Assembly (NCBI RefSeq): GCF_900104355.1
Contig: NZ_FNIY01000002.1
Coordinates: 434,001 to 498,000 of the forward strand
Direction of reading: 5' to 3'
Origin: Phyllobacterium sp. OV277
GTDB lineage: Bacteria > Pseudomonadota > Alphaproteobacteria > Rhizobiales > Rhizobiaceae
DNA length: 64,000 nt
This document shows positions 1 through 8,157 of this stretch, one piece after another. Position numbers and translations under genes: made by a program. Position 1 is the stretch's first letter. Every line of letters starts with the position of its first letter. The notes under the pieces are model-generated. The model worked only from the letters and a program-made list of their open reading frames with translations, was not told where the DNA came from and did not search any database.

Positions 1-52
1 AGGCGGTCGTTACGCCGGTGATACCGGCGCCGATAATGGCAATATGGGTCAT
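1..52 (-). CDS. FAD-dependent amino-acid oxidoreductase (DadA/glycine-oxidase-like), N-terminal fragment
   Basis: Only the first 17 codons lie in the window; the gene runs off the left edge. They begin with ATG at 52-50 and encode a start followed by a beta strand and GAGITG, the dinucleotide-binding loop of FAD amine/amino-acid oxidases of the DadA type. The gene follows a tandem glycine riboswitch, so a role in glycine or D-amino-acid oxidation is likely. That substrate is an inference from the riboswitch, because the catalytic part of the protein cannot be seen. Confidence 0.6.
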   Translation of the reverse strand, partial: MTHIAIIGAGITGVTTA

Positions 53-85
53 GATATAGCGGTCCTCAAGCAACACATGGTTTCA

Positions 86-112
86 GTTTCGCCGTTCAAA
101 ACGGCACGAAAC
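86..112 (-). promoter_or_regulatory. Hairpin between glycine riboswitch and oxidoreductase start
   Basis: An inverted repeat (GTTTCG...CGAAAC outside, CCGTT...AACGG inside) lies immediately downstream of the second glycine aptamer and about 35 nt before the start codon. No U-tract follows it on the transcribed strand, so it is more likely part of a translational or anti-structure expression platform than an intrinsic terminator. Confidence 0.4.
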
Positions 113-113
113 C

Positions 114-355
114 CCATCTGTCACGGAACCTGAGAGCTTGGCCCTTTGAGCGCCCGCCGGGTGTTTGCCACCCGTGTCGTCGGCACCGTTTTCCGGTCAT
201 TCGACCGGGCAGGGCTTTCTCCTTCGGTGGGTACAACCTTTGCAGGGCATACCTCTCTCCAGATGTTCTAGACTATTCTGGTCCTTTTGCCTGAGAGTTT
301 CCGGGGCGGTTGCTCCATCGGCGCCGGTTTTACCGGTCTCTCCCAGATAGTCTGT
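114..355 (-). ncRNA. Tandem glycine riboswitch (two aptamers)
   Basis: Read on the minus strand, the first aptamer has GGGAGAGA, then GCCGATGGAGCAA, then CTCTCAGGCAAAAGGACC. A short linker leads to a second aptamer with TGGAGAGAGG, CACCGAAGGAGAAAGCC and GCTCTCAGGTTCCGTGACAG. These are the conserved blocks of the gcvT-type glycine riboswitch, and the two-copy arrangement is the classic glycine tandem. The second aptamer has an enlarged variable arm containing two extra hairpins. It sits in the leader of the oxidoreductase starting at 52, so it should couple that gene to intracellular glycine. Whether it turns the gene on or off cannot be read from sequence alone. Confidence 0.92.
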
Positions 356-459
356 GCGAACGCGAGATATATATCGCAGTTGCGAGAAGAGAACAACTGG
401 CTAAGAAGCGTTACAGCAATTATGCTTGATAAAAGCGGCATACCCATCTGGAGGAACTC

Positions 460-696
460 ATGAAGCCTGTCTTTCTGCAACTGCAATGCGCACCCGGCAA
501 GACGTACGAGGTTGCAAAAACGCTATTCGAGCGGGAGATCGTCTCGGAACTTTATTCGACCAGTGGCGAGTTTGATCTTTTGGCCAAAGTCTACATTCCC
601 GAGGATCAGGATATCGGCAAGTTCATCAATGAGAACGTGCTCGACATTGCGGGTATTGCCCGTTCGCTGACAACGCTGACCTTCACCGCGTTCTGA
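460..696 (+). CDS. Stand-alone Lrp/AsnC ligand-binding (RAM) domain protein
   Basis: A 78-residue protein matching only the C-terminal RAM domain of Lrp/AsnC regulators: an N-terminal beta strand, a helix, the loop STSGEFDLLAKVYIP typical of the ligand/oligomer interface, and a closing strand. There is no HTH domain. The start is supported by GGAGG about 7 nt upstream. Such solo RAM proteins form dimers or octamers and can bind amino acids or modulate full-length Lrp proteins; this is family knowledge. It is transcribed divergently from the glycine-riboswitch gene, suggesting, without proving, a role in amino-acid sensing there. A hairpin at about 713-729 (CGAGAC/GTCTCG) follows the gene. Confidence 0.8.
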   Translation: MKPVFLQLQCAPGKTYEVAKTLFEREIVSELYSTSGEFDLLAKVYIPEDQDIGKFINENVLDIAGIARSLTTLTFTAF

Positions 697-867
697 CCGG
701 AGTGGGCGCGAGGCGAGACATTACGTCTCGTTTCATGCGCTCCGCATCTGCATTATGTAATCAATGCAATAAAACTTGTCTTTTCAGGCAATAAAATTCC
801 ATTCTTTGCAGGAGAGCGCTTTTTCTATAGAGATGCTCCCTCGCCCGTTCTCAGCAGGATTTCGACT

Positions 868-2721
868 ATGCCTCCTTATCGTTCACGCACAACCACACAT
901 GGCCGCAACATGGCAGGTGCCCGCGGGCTCTGGCGCGCGACCGGCATGAAGGATGAGGATTTCGGCAAGCCGATTATTGCTGTGGTCAATTCCTTTACAC
1001 AGTTCGTTCCGGGCCACGTCCATTTGAAAGATCTCGGCCAGCTTGTCGCGCGCGAAATCGAAAGCGCTGGCGGCGTTGCCAAGGAATTCAACACGATTGC
1101 TGTCGATGATGGCATCGCCATGGGCCATGACGGCATGCTGTATTCGCTGCCATCACGCGAAATCATCGCCGACAGCGTCGAATATATGGTCAACGCCCAT
1201 TGCGCCGACGCTATGGTCTGCATTTCCAATTGCGACAAGATCACACCCGGCATGCTGATGGCCGCGCTGCGCCTCAACATTCCCGTTGTTTTCGTTTCCG
1301 GCGGCCCCATGGAAGCGGGCAAGGTTGTTTGGGATGACAAGGAAAAGAAGCTTGATCTGGTTGATGCCATGGTGGCTGCCGCCGATGACCGCATTTCCGA
1401 CGAGGAAGTGAAGGCCATCGAGCGTTCCGCTTGCCCAACCTGCGGCTCCTGCTCCGGCATGTTCACCGCTAATTCCATGAACTGCCTGACCGAAGCGCTC
1501 GGCCTGTCCCTGCCCGGCAATGGATCGACACTGGCGACCCATGCGGATCGCCGCCGCCTGTTTGTCGAAGCTGGTCATCTGGTGGTTGATCTTGCCCGCC
1601 GCTACTACGAGCAGGATGATGAAACGGCTCTGCCGCGCTCCATTGCCTCGTTCGCAGCATTTGAAAATGCCATGACGCTTGATATTGCCATGGGTGGCTC
1701 AACCAATACGGTGCTGCATTTGCTGGCCGCTGCCCATGAGGGCGAGGTTGATTTCACCATGAGTGACATTGATCGTCTGTCGCGCCGCGTGCCTGTTCTC
1801 TGCAAGGTTGCGCCTGCCGTTGCCAATGTGCACATGGAAGATGTGCATCATGCGGGTGGCGTCATGGGTATTCTTGGCGAACTTGACCGTGCCGGTCTGC
1901 TCGACACATCAGTCTATTCAGTGCATGCGGCCAACCTCGGCGCGGCACTCGACCGCTGGGATGTGGTGCGCAGCAACAACAAGTCGGTGCATGATTTCTT
2001 CATGGCTGCGCCGGGCGGTGTTCCGACACAGGTCGCATTCAGTCAGGAACGCCGCTTCGCCGATGTTGATCTCGACCGCGAAAAGGGTGTGATCCGCAAT
2101 CTTGAGCACGCCTATTCCAAGGATGGCGGTCTTGCTGTTCTCTATGGCAATCTGGCGGAAGATGGCTGCATCGTCAAAACCGCCGGTGTCGACGATTCGA
2201 TCCTGAAATTCTCTGGCCCCGCCCGCATTTTCGAAAGTCAGGACAGCGCTGTTCTGGGCATTCTCAATGGCGGCATCAAGCCCGGTGATATCGTGCTGAT
2301 CCGCTATGAAGGTCCGCGCGGCGGACCCGGCATGCAGGAAATGCTCTATCCAACCAGCTATCTGAAATCAAAGGGCCTTGGCAAAGCCTGCGCCCTGATT
2401 ACCGACGGTCGTTTCTCCGGCGGTTCGTCAGGTCTTTCCATTGGCCACGTTTCCCCTGAGGCGGCTGAAGGCGGTCTGATCGGTCTGGTGCAGGAAGGCG
2501 ATATTATTGATATCGACATTCCGAACCGCGGGATTCATCTGGCTGTTGACGATGCTGTTCTGGCCGAACGCCGCGCCCAGATGGAAGCCAAGGGCACTGC
2601 CGCATGGAAGCCTGAGGAAAAGCGCAAGCGCAAGATCACAACGGCATTGCGCGCTTATGGCGCCATGGCAACCAGCGCCGCCAAGGGTGCCGTGCGTCAG
2701 ATTCCGGATGACTGGAACTAA
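868..2721 (+). CDS. ilvD: Dihydroxy-acid dehydratase
   Basis: 617 residues, the usual IlvD length. It catalyses dehydration of 2,3-dihydroxy-isovalerate and dihydroxy-methylvalerate in valine and isoleucine synthesis, and feeds pantothenate and leucine synthesis. Visible signatures are [13 protein letters not shown] near residue 47, NCDKITPGM with Cys122, and [10 protein letters not shown] with Cys189/192/195, which provide the Fe-S cluster and metal site of the IlvD/Edd family. The C-terminal half carries [19 protein letters not shown], typical of the swivelling domain. The enzyme is cytosolic. It has its own upstream region (697-867) and converges on the antiporter gene. Confidence 0.97.
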   Translation: MPPYRSRTTTHGRNMAGARGLWRATGMKDEDFGKPIIAVVNSFTQFVPGHVHLKDLGQLVAREIESAGGVAKEFNTIAVDDGIAMGHDGMLYSLPSREIIADSVEYMVNAHCADAMVCISNCDKITPGMLMAALRLNIPVVFVSGGPMEAGKVVWDDKEKKLDLVDAMVAAADDRISDEEVKAIERSACPTCGSCSGMFTANSMNCLTEALGLSLPGNGSTLATHADRRRLFVEAGHLVVDLARRYYEQDDETALPRSIASFAAFENAMTLDIAMGGSTNTVLHLLAAAHEGEVDFTMSDIDRLSRRVPVLCKVAPAVANVHMEDVHHAGGVMGILGELDRAGLLDTSVYSVHAANLGAALDRWDVVRSNNKSVHDFFMAAPGGVPTQVAFSQERRFADVDLDREKGVIRNLEHAYSKDGGLAVLYGNLAEDGCIVKTAGVDDSILKFSGPARIFESQDSAVLGILNGGIKPGDIVLIRYEGPRGGPGMQEMLYPTSYLKSKGLGKACALITDGRFSGGSSGLSIGHVSPEAAEGGLIGLVQEGDIIDIDIPNRGIHLAVDDAVLAERRAQMEAKGTAAWKPEEKRKRKITTALRAYGAMATSAAKGAVRQIPDDWN

Positions 2722-2733
2722 CCTGGATCAAAC

Positions 2734-2765
2734 CGACCTACTGGAAGCGCGCTTCCAGTAGGTCG
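2734..2765. repeat. Perfect 32-bp palindrome between convergent genes
   Basis: Sixteen bases starting CGACCTACTGG are followed, with no loop, by their exact reverse complement (centre 2749/2750). It begins 12 bp after the ilvD stop and contains the last codons and the stop codon of the antiporter gene, encoding its final LLEARFQ. It could form a hairpin in both convergent transcripts and so limit read-through, although neither strand has a U-tract. Confidence 0.85.
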
Positions 2766-4372
2766 ATATCCCTGACCATCTTCGTGGCAATGGTGCTTTC
2801 GAGCCGTCTTGCCCTGACAAGGCGATGGATTTCCTGCCGCTCTGCCCTCAGCGCCGTGATGCGCAGCAGTTTCTCGATCTCTTCACTGCGCGCCACTTCT
2901 TCGCGCTCCTCGCCCAGATGCATACGCCCATCAATGCGCTTGCGATAAAGCTCCATGATGTGGTTGGCGACATCCGTATAAATGTCAGCATCGGCGCGCC
3001 CTGACGCGAGATCGTGCTGGGCGCGCTCGATTGCCATGATGGCCGCTTCCGCCGCCGCAATACGCGCATAATCCTCTTCACGCTGGTTCGAGTCCTCGAC
3101 TGGCAGATCAATGTTGCGCAGAAGCCGGGGCAGACCGATACTCGCCATAATGAGCGACAGGATGATCACCCCCGTTGCAAGAAAGATGACGAGATCACGG
3201 GCCGGAAACAACGAGCCATCATAAAGAAACAGCGGCAACGTCAGAATACCCGCCAGAGTGATTGCGCCACGCACACCGGCAAAGGACATGGTCGCGATGA
3301 GTTTCCAGCTCGGTTTGACCACGGCTTCACCCTGTGCGCTGCGCTTTGCCATGGTGACGCGCCATGACCCCCAGACCCAAAGAAACCGCAAGGTAGCGAG
3401 AACCGCATAGATCACCACGACATAGACGAGTAGCCACCAGGGACTGGATTCGCCCGCCTCCTGCACGTTTTTGACTGCGCCGGAGAAGATGCTGGGAAGT
3501 TGCTCGCCCAGCAGCACAAAGATGGCACCATTTGCGGCAAACTGCGCTGTGTCCCACACCGCCGTGCGGCGCACCCGGGTTAATGCCATGGATTGCGTGG
3601 TGTTCTCGGCATAGCTCATGGTGATACCGGCAGCGACAGCAGCAAGAATGCCTGAAGCGTGCACATGTTCTGCCAGAAGATAGGCGCCGAACGGAATGAG
3701 CAGACTGATAAGGATTTGCGAGCCGCTTTCCTCGCCCAATTTACGCGCCAGAAAAGCCTTGCCGCGCGTGACGCCAAGGGTGACACCAATACCGATGGCA
3801 ATGCCGGCAAAAGCGAGCCACAGGAAGGTGAAGAAGGCTTCGGTGATTGAGAAACTGCCTGTCAGCATCGCAGCGACCGCGAAGCGCATGCATACGAGAC
3901 CGGACGCGTCGTTGAGAAGAGATTCCCCTTCAAGAATATGCATCATGCGTGAGGGGATCGGCACACGGGCGGCAATGGCTGACACCGCAATTGGATCTGT
4001 TGGCGAGACGATTGCAGCCAAGGCAAACGCCACGGGCAGCGGCACGGACGGGATCATCCAATGTACGAAGAAACCAACGCCGATGACAGTAAAGATGACA
4101 AGGCCAAGCGCCATTTCCAGAATGATACCCTTATCCCGGAAAAGCCCCTCTTTGGGTATACGCCAGCCGTCAAGAAACAGCAGCGGCGGCAGGAACAACA
4201 GGAAGAAAATGTCCGGATCAAGCTGAACGCGAATGGTGGTAACCGAAGCAATCGCCGCGCCAAGACCGATCTGCACCAACGGCAGCGGGACAGCCAAAGG
4301 CAGTATGCGCACGATGGAGTCGCTGACCACAACGGCCAATAGCATCAGCAGGACGATGGTGATTGTTTCCAC
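2738..4372 (-). CDS. Na+/H+ antiporter, CPA1 family
   Basis: 544 residues with about twelve hydrophobic segments in the first 420, then a charged cytoplasmic tail. Two family motifs are clear: SPTDPIAVSA and GESLLNDASGLV, the latter carrying the ND pair of electrogenic CPA1/NhaP/YjcE exchangers. The acidic, helical tail (REEDYARIAAAEAA onwards) resembles YjcE-type tails. The role is sodium or potassium/proton exchange at the inner membrane, for pH and salt tolerance. The start is GTG at 4372 without a strong ribosome-binding site. The gene is monocistronic, divergent from fadD, and its last codons lie in a perfect palindrome. Confidence 0.88.
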   Translation of the reverse strand: METITIVLLMLLAVVVSDSIVRILPLAVPLPLVQIGLGAAIASVTTIRVQLDPDIFFLLFLPPLLFLDGWRIPKEGLFRDKGIILEMALGLVIFTVIGVGFFVHWMIPSVPLPVAFALAAIVSPTDPIAVSAIAARVPIPSRMMHILEGESLLNDASGLVCMRFAVAAMLTGSFSITEAFFTFLWLAFAGIAIGIGVTLGVTRGKAFLARKLGEESGSQILISLLIPFGAYLLAEHVHASGILAAVAAGITMSYAENTTQSMALTRVRRTAVWDTAQFAANGAIFVLLGEQLPSIFSGAVKNVQEAGESSPWWLLVYVVVIYAVLATLRFLWVWGSWRVTMAKRSAQGEAVVKPSWKLIATMSFAGVRGAITLAGILTLPLFLYDGSLFPARDLVIFLATGVIILSLIMASIGLPRLLRNIDLPVEDSNQREEDYARIAAAEAAIMAIERAQHDLASGRADADIYTDVANHIMELYRKRIDGRMHLGEEREEVARSEEIEKLLRITALRAERQEIHRLVRARRLESTIATKMVRDIDLLEARFQ

Positions 4373-4637
4373 GGCGAATCCATTTTGATTGTCGGAATAG
4401 GATGAAGGAAAGGCCGGTGCTTTGTCGAGGCGAACCTTGGCAACTTTGCGCCCAGATCGTGCCTATTGGGTGAAATGGCGCCGTGACCAGACATTTTCGT
4501 GACAATCAATTTTACGTTTACGTCAATGTAATACTTGCAAGCGTGCCGCCTCTCGCCATAGATAGGATTGTTGAGTAGCATGGCAGAGGTTGGAGGACCG
4601 AAGGCCAGCTACAAGGAAACCATCAGGGGAGGTTAAT

Positions 4638-7112
4638 GTGGCAAAAGAGACAACGCCGGTAAAAACATCCGTGACAGCCAAGCGCGCCGGTACAAAGGCA
4701 GCGCCAGCCAAAACGGCGAAACCCGCCGTCACGACTGTAAAAGCCGCCGCGAAAAAACCCGTCGGCGAGGTCAAGACAGCAGCAAAGGCCGTCAAACCGG
4801 TAGGAGCAAAACCAGCTGCCAAAACGACACCAGCAAAATCAGTTTCGAATACAAAGACCGCAGCGCCTGCTATTGCTAAAACGGCCAAGCCCGCACCGAA
4901 GCCACGAGCAGCCGCTGAGCCAGTGGCAAAAGCTGCATCTGCCAAACCTGCCGCCATAAAGAAAGCCACAAAGGCAACCGCACCTGCTATCAGCGAAGTC
5001 AAACCTGCGGCGAAGGCAACAGCCAAGGCAAAGAGCACAGGGCCTGCAAAGGTGACCGCGAAGGCGGCGACCAAAGCAGCATCGGCACCAAGCTCCGCAC
5101 CCGTCGCAACAACAAAGCCGGCTGCACAGAAAGCACCTGCAAAGAAGACACCGGCACCTGCGGCATTGAAAGCTGCTGCGCCAGTTGCACAGGAAGCCAA
5201 ACCTGCCGCAAAATCCAAACCTGTCACAAAATCCAAGGCTGCACCAAAGACTGCAACCGAGGCAAAGAGCGCAGAACCTGCAAAGGTGACCGCGAAAGCC
5301 TCGGCTAAAGCAGCACCGGCACCAAGCCCGACACCTGTGGCAGTAACAAAGCCTGCCGCGAAGAAAACAGCGATAAAGGCCAAAACTGCTGCACCCGCCG
5401 CTGCCAAGGCTGCGCCCGCAAAAGCCGCATCTCTGGCAAAAATGCCCGCGCCGAAATTATGGGTCAAATCCTATCCTGATGGCGTTCCCGCCGAGATCGG
5501 ACCGCTGCCTTACGAGAATATCAACGAACTCTTCGCGGCAGCCTATAAGAAGTACGCCAACCGGCCAGCCTTCACATGCATGGGCAAAGCCATGTCCTAT
5601 GCGGAAATGGATCGTCATTCCCGCGATCTGGGCGCGTGGCTGCAGTCACGCGGACTGGTCAAGGGTGATCGCGTTGCCGTTATGATGCCGAACATCCTGC
5701 AATACCCGGTGGCCATTGCGGCGATCCTGCGTGCGGGCCTGACGGTCGTCAACATCAACCCGCTTTATACGCCGCGCGAGCTTGAGCACCAGTTGAAAGA
5801 CAGTGGCGCCAAGGCCATTATCATTCTGGAAAACTTTGCGATAACGCTGCAAAAAGTTCTGACGGCAACGCCGATCAAGCATGTTGTCGTGGCAACCATG
5901 GGCGACATGCTGGGTCTCAAGGGCCACATCGTCAATCTGGTGGTGCGCCGCGTCAAAAAGATGGTGCCAGCCTGGACCCTGCCCGGCCATACACCTTTCA
6001 AGACAGCCCTTTCGCAGGGCGCAGGCCTTACGCTGAAGCCGGTCGAAATCAAAAGCAACGATGTTGCCTTCCTGCAATATACTGGCGGTACGACAGGTGT
6101 GTCCAAGGGCGCTGTCCTGATGCACAGCAACATTGTGGCCAATGTCACGCAGATGCGCTTTTGGGTTGAGGTCGGTTTCAAAAAGAAGGGTCGCCCTGAT
6201 AATCTGACCTTCATTTGCGCACTGCCGCTCTATCATATTTTCGGCCTCACCGTGAATGCGATGATCAGCATGGAGCTTGGCGGCAACAATATCCTGATCC
6301 CCAATCCGCGTGACATTCCCGCCTTCGTCAAGGAATTGCAGAAGGTGCCGATCCACGTCTTCCCCGGTCTCAACACGTTGTTCAACGGCCTTCTCAACAA
6401 TGAGGATTTCCGCAAGCTGAATTTCACGGGTCTTGTCCTGTCGCTGGGCGGCGGTATGGCCGTGCAAAGGCCGGTTGCGGATCGCTGGTATGAAGTGACC
6501 GGCAACCTGATCACGGAAGGTTTCGGTCTTTCCGAAACCTCGCCTGTTGCCTCGGCCAACCGGCTGGATGCGACGGAATTCTCCGGCACGATCGGTACAC
6601 CGCTTCCGTCCACGGATTTCTCCATTCGCGACGATGATGGCAAGGAATTGCCACTGCTGGAAGTCGGGGAAATCTGTATTCGCGGACCTCAGGTCATGGC
6701 CGGCTACTGGAACCGTCCGGATGAAACAGCCAAGGTGATGACATCGGACGGCTTCTTCCGTTCCGGCGATATGGGCTATATGGATGAACGCGGCTACACC
6801 AAGATTGTTGACCGCAAGAAGGACATGATCCTGGTCTCCGGTTTCAACGTCTATCCGAATGAAATCGAAGAAGTGGCCATGGAACACCCCGGCGTGCGCG
6901 AAGCGGCGGCGATTGGTGTTCCCAACGAGCATTCCGGCGAAGTGGTCAAACTCTTCATCGTGCGCAAAGATCCGCTGTTGACCGAAGATGCGATCAAGGC
7001 GTTCTGTGCCGAGCGACTAACCAACTATAAGCGTCCCCGAACCATTGAGTTCCGTGATGAACTGCCGAAAAGCAATGTCGGCAAAATCCTGCGGCGCGAG
7101 TTGCGCGGCTGA
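4638..7112 (+). CDS. fadD: Long-chain fatty-acid-CoA ligase with histone-H1-like N-terminal extension
   Basis: The chosen start is GTG at 4638, preceded by GGGGAGG at a good distance; a TTG at 4590 in frame has no such site. The protein has 824 residues. Residues about 269-824 form a complete FadD-type acyl-CoA synthetase (556 residues, versus 561 in E. coli) with YTGGTTGVSKGAVL (AMP/P-loop), EGFGLSETSP, the GD/DRKKDMILVSGFNVYP hinge and PKSNVGKILRREL with the C-terminal catalytic lysine. It would activate fatty acids to acyl-CoA at the inner face of the membrane. Residues 1-268 are almost entirely Lys, Ala, Pro, Thr and Ser, resembling H1-like or PhaF-like DNA-binding tails, and contain an internal duplication. 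The extension is unusual for FadD; its function is unknown. An intrinsic terminator follows. Confidence 0.92.
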   Translation: MAKETTPVKTSVTAKRAGTKAAPAKTAKPAVTTVKAAAKKPVGEVKTAAKAVKPVGAKPAAKTTPAKSVSNTKTAAPAIAKTAKPAPKPRAAAEPVAKAASAKPAAIKKATKATAPAISEVKPAAKATAKAKSTGPAKVTAKAATKAASAPSSAPVATTKPAAQKAPAKKTPAPAALKAAAPVAQEAKPAAKSKPVTKSKAAPKTATEAKSAEPAKVTAKASAKAAPAPSPTPVAVTKPAAKKTAIKAKTAAPAAAKAAPAKAASLAKMPAPKLWVKSYPDGVPAEIGPLPYENINELFAAAYKKYANRPAFTCMGKAMSYAEMDRHSRDLGAWLQSRGLVKGDRVAVMMPNILQYPVAIAAILRAGLTVVNINPLYTPRELEHQLKDSGAKAIIILENFAITLQKVLTATPIKHVVVATMGDMLGLKGHIVNLVVRRVKKMVPAWTLPGHTPFKTALSQGAGLTLKPVEIKSNDVAFLQYTGGTTGVSKGAVLMHSNIVANVTQMRFWVEVGFKKKGRPDNLTFICALPLYHIFGLTVNAMISMELGGNNILIPNPRDIPAFVKELQKVPIHVFPGLNTLFNGLLNNEDFRKLNFTGLVLSLGGGMAVQRPVADRWYEVTGNLITEGFGLSETSPVASANRLDATEFSGTIGTPLPSTDFSIRDDDGKELPLLEVGEICIRGPQVMAGYWNRPDETAKVMTSDGFFRSGDMGYMDERGYTKIVDRKKDMILVSGFNVYPNEIEEVAMEHPGVREAAAIGVPNEHSGEVVKLFIVRKDPLLTEDAIKAFCAERLTNYKRPRTIEFRDELPKSNVGKILRRELRG

Positions 7113-7121
7113 CAAACACCA

Positions 7122-7152
7122 GAAAGCCGCCCCGTGCGGCTTTCTTCTTTTT
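7122..7152 (+). terminator. Intrinsic terminator of fadD
   Basis: GAAAGCCGC, a five-base loop, then GCGGCTTTC, followed by TTCTTTTTT, ten bases after the fadD stop codon. Confidence 0.9.
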
Positions 7153-7168
7153 TAATGTATCCCGATTT

Positions 7169-7300
7169 TTAAATGGGTTGCCCGACATCAATCCGGTTGC
7201 CGTCAAGGCCCTCGAAAACAAAGGCCCGTAAACCATAGTCCTTGTCCTTGAAGCCCTTGATGATACGCAATCCCTGCGCCTGACAGATCGCATGCAATGC
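7169..7300 (-). pseudogene. C-terminal remnant of a VOC/glyoxalase-fold protein
   Basis: On the minus strand an open frame of about 42 codons ends at TAA 7171-7169 and reads like the last third of a VOC (glyoxalase/bleomycin-resistance) protein: an AQGLRIIKGFKDKDYGLR segment followed by VFEGLDGNRIDVGQPI, the usual metal-ligand strand and C-terminus. No start codon or N-terminal part exists: upstream the sequence runs straight into a palindromic repeat element and then the HAD gene. I read this as a gene truncated by a deletion or rearrangement at the repeat. Confidence 0.7.
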
Positions 7301-7395
7301 TAATCGCCAACTTTACAGATCACAAAGGATGCAGAACCTGACTCCCTTGCATCACCCCTCTCCCTCATGGTGAGCTTGTCGAACCACGCACCACG
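7294..7395. repeat. Palindromic intergenic repeat, copy 1 (half element)
   Basis: Contains the family core (GCAATGCTAATCGCC..., then GATCACAAAGGATGCAGAAC) and one arm ending CTCATGGTGAGCTTGTCGAA. It is closely similar to the right half of the copy at 33500-33659. The opposite arm is missing and is replaced by the truncated VOC gene. Confidence 0.85.
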
Positions 7396-7422
7396 GGCAT
7401 CAACTTGTCACATCAATCAGAA

Positions 7423-8157
7423 CTATTGTGATTTAGCCCGCCCAGCCAGAAAATCCGGGAGATCGGCAATCGAACCCAGTATGACATCGCTTAACGAAGC
7501 AAGATCATCAAGCGTGCTGTTGCCGGAGAGCACACCCACGGCAAGCCCTGCACCGGCGGCGTGGGCCATTTCCAGATCGTGCCCATTGTCACCGACCATG
7601 GCGATGGCACTGGCCGGAAACCCCGTCTTTGCTGCAAACAGCTCCAACTGGTCAGCATGGGGTTTTGCTCGCGCCACGGAATCATAACCAATGATGACCG
7701 AAAAGAGAGAGGTCAGCCCCAAGGCTTCGGCGGTTGCGCGTGCGCCGGCCTCGGAATCATTCGTGGCGATGCCAAGGACAAAACCCTGCGCGGCCAACCG
7801 TTCCAGCGTCTCACGCAATCCGTCAATGCCTACAGCGCGGCGCGATCCCTCACGCACCGCATATTCATCATAGGCACGAATGCGCTCGCGCTTTTCTTCG
7901 AGCGTCAATTCGGGGTGCCAGAGATCGACAATGTCGTTGATCGTTCCGGCAGCCACAACAGAGCCACCACGGAAACGCTCCATCTCCCAGTCATAGCCAC
8001 CAGCTTCAACAAGGGCGCGCGCACGACCCTCGTCCCCGCCTGCGGCCTTGTGGGCGAGTTCCATGGTGATGCCGAACCATGTGCGATTGAAATCAACCAG
8101 CGTGCCGTCCTTGTCGAATAGGATGGCGCGGATTTCCGAAGGTTGAGCGCGGGCCAT
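7423..8157 (-). CDS. HAD-superfamily hydrolase (phosphoglycolate-phosphatase-like)
   Basis: 244 residues. The N-terminus has FDKDGTLVD, with Asp15 as likely nucleophile and Asp17 as acid/base; a helical cap domain follows, then IATND (motif II) and VGDNGHDLEMAHAAGAG (motif IV, metal ligands). This is the layout of HAD-IA phosphatases such as Gph. The substrate cannot be told from sequence; a small phosphate ester is expected. Its ATG overlaps the stop of the upstream hydrolase gene (TGATG), so the two are translated together as an operon. Confidence 0.82.
   Translation of the reverse strand: MARAQPSEIRAILFDKDGTLVDFNRTWFGITMELAHKAAGGDEGRARALVEAGGYDWEMERFRGGSVVAAGTINDIVDLWHPELTLEEKRERIRAYDEYAVREGSRRAVGIDGLRETLERLAAQGFVLGIATNDSEAGARATAEALGLTSLFSVIIGYDSVARAKPHADQLELFAAKTGFPASAIAMVGDNGHDLEMAHAAGAGLAVGVLSGNSTLDDLASLSDVILGSIADLPDFLAGRAKSQ

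Noticed and set aside
4590-4637. TTG start for fadD giving 16 extra residues
   Set aside because: GTG 4638 has a far better Shine-Dalgarno (GGGGAGG); TTG 4590 has none at the right distance.
4523-5467. A 314-codon open frame on the minus strand, rich in Ala, Phe and Val
   Set aside because: It is the antisense of the Lys/Ala/Pro-rich FadD extension; low-complexity GC-rich codons leave the opposite strand open. It has no family features.
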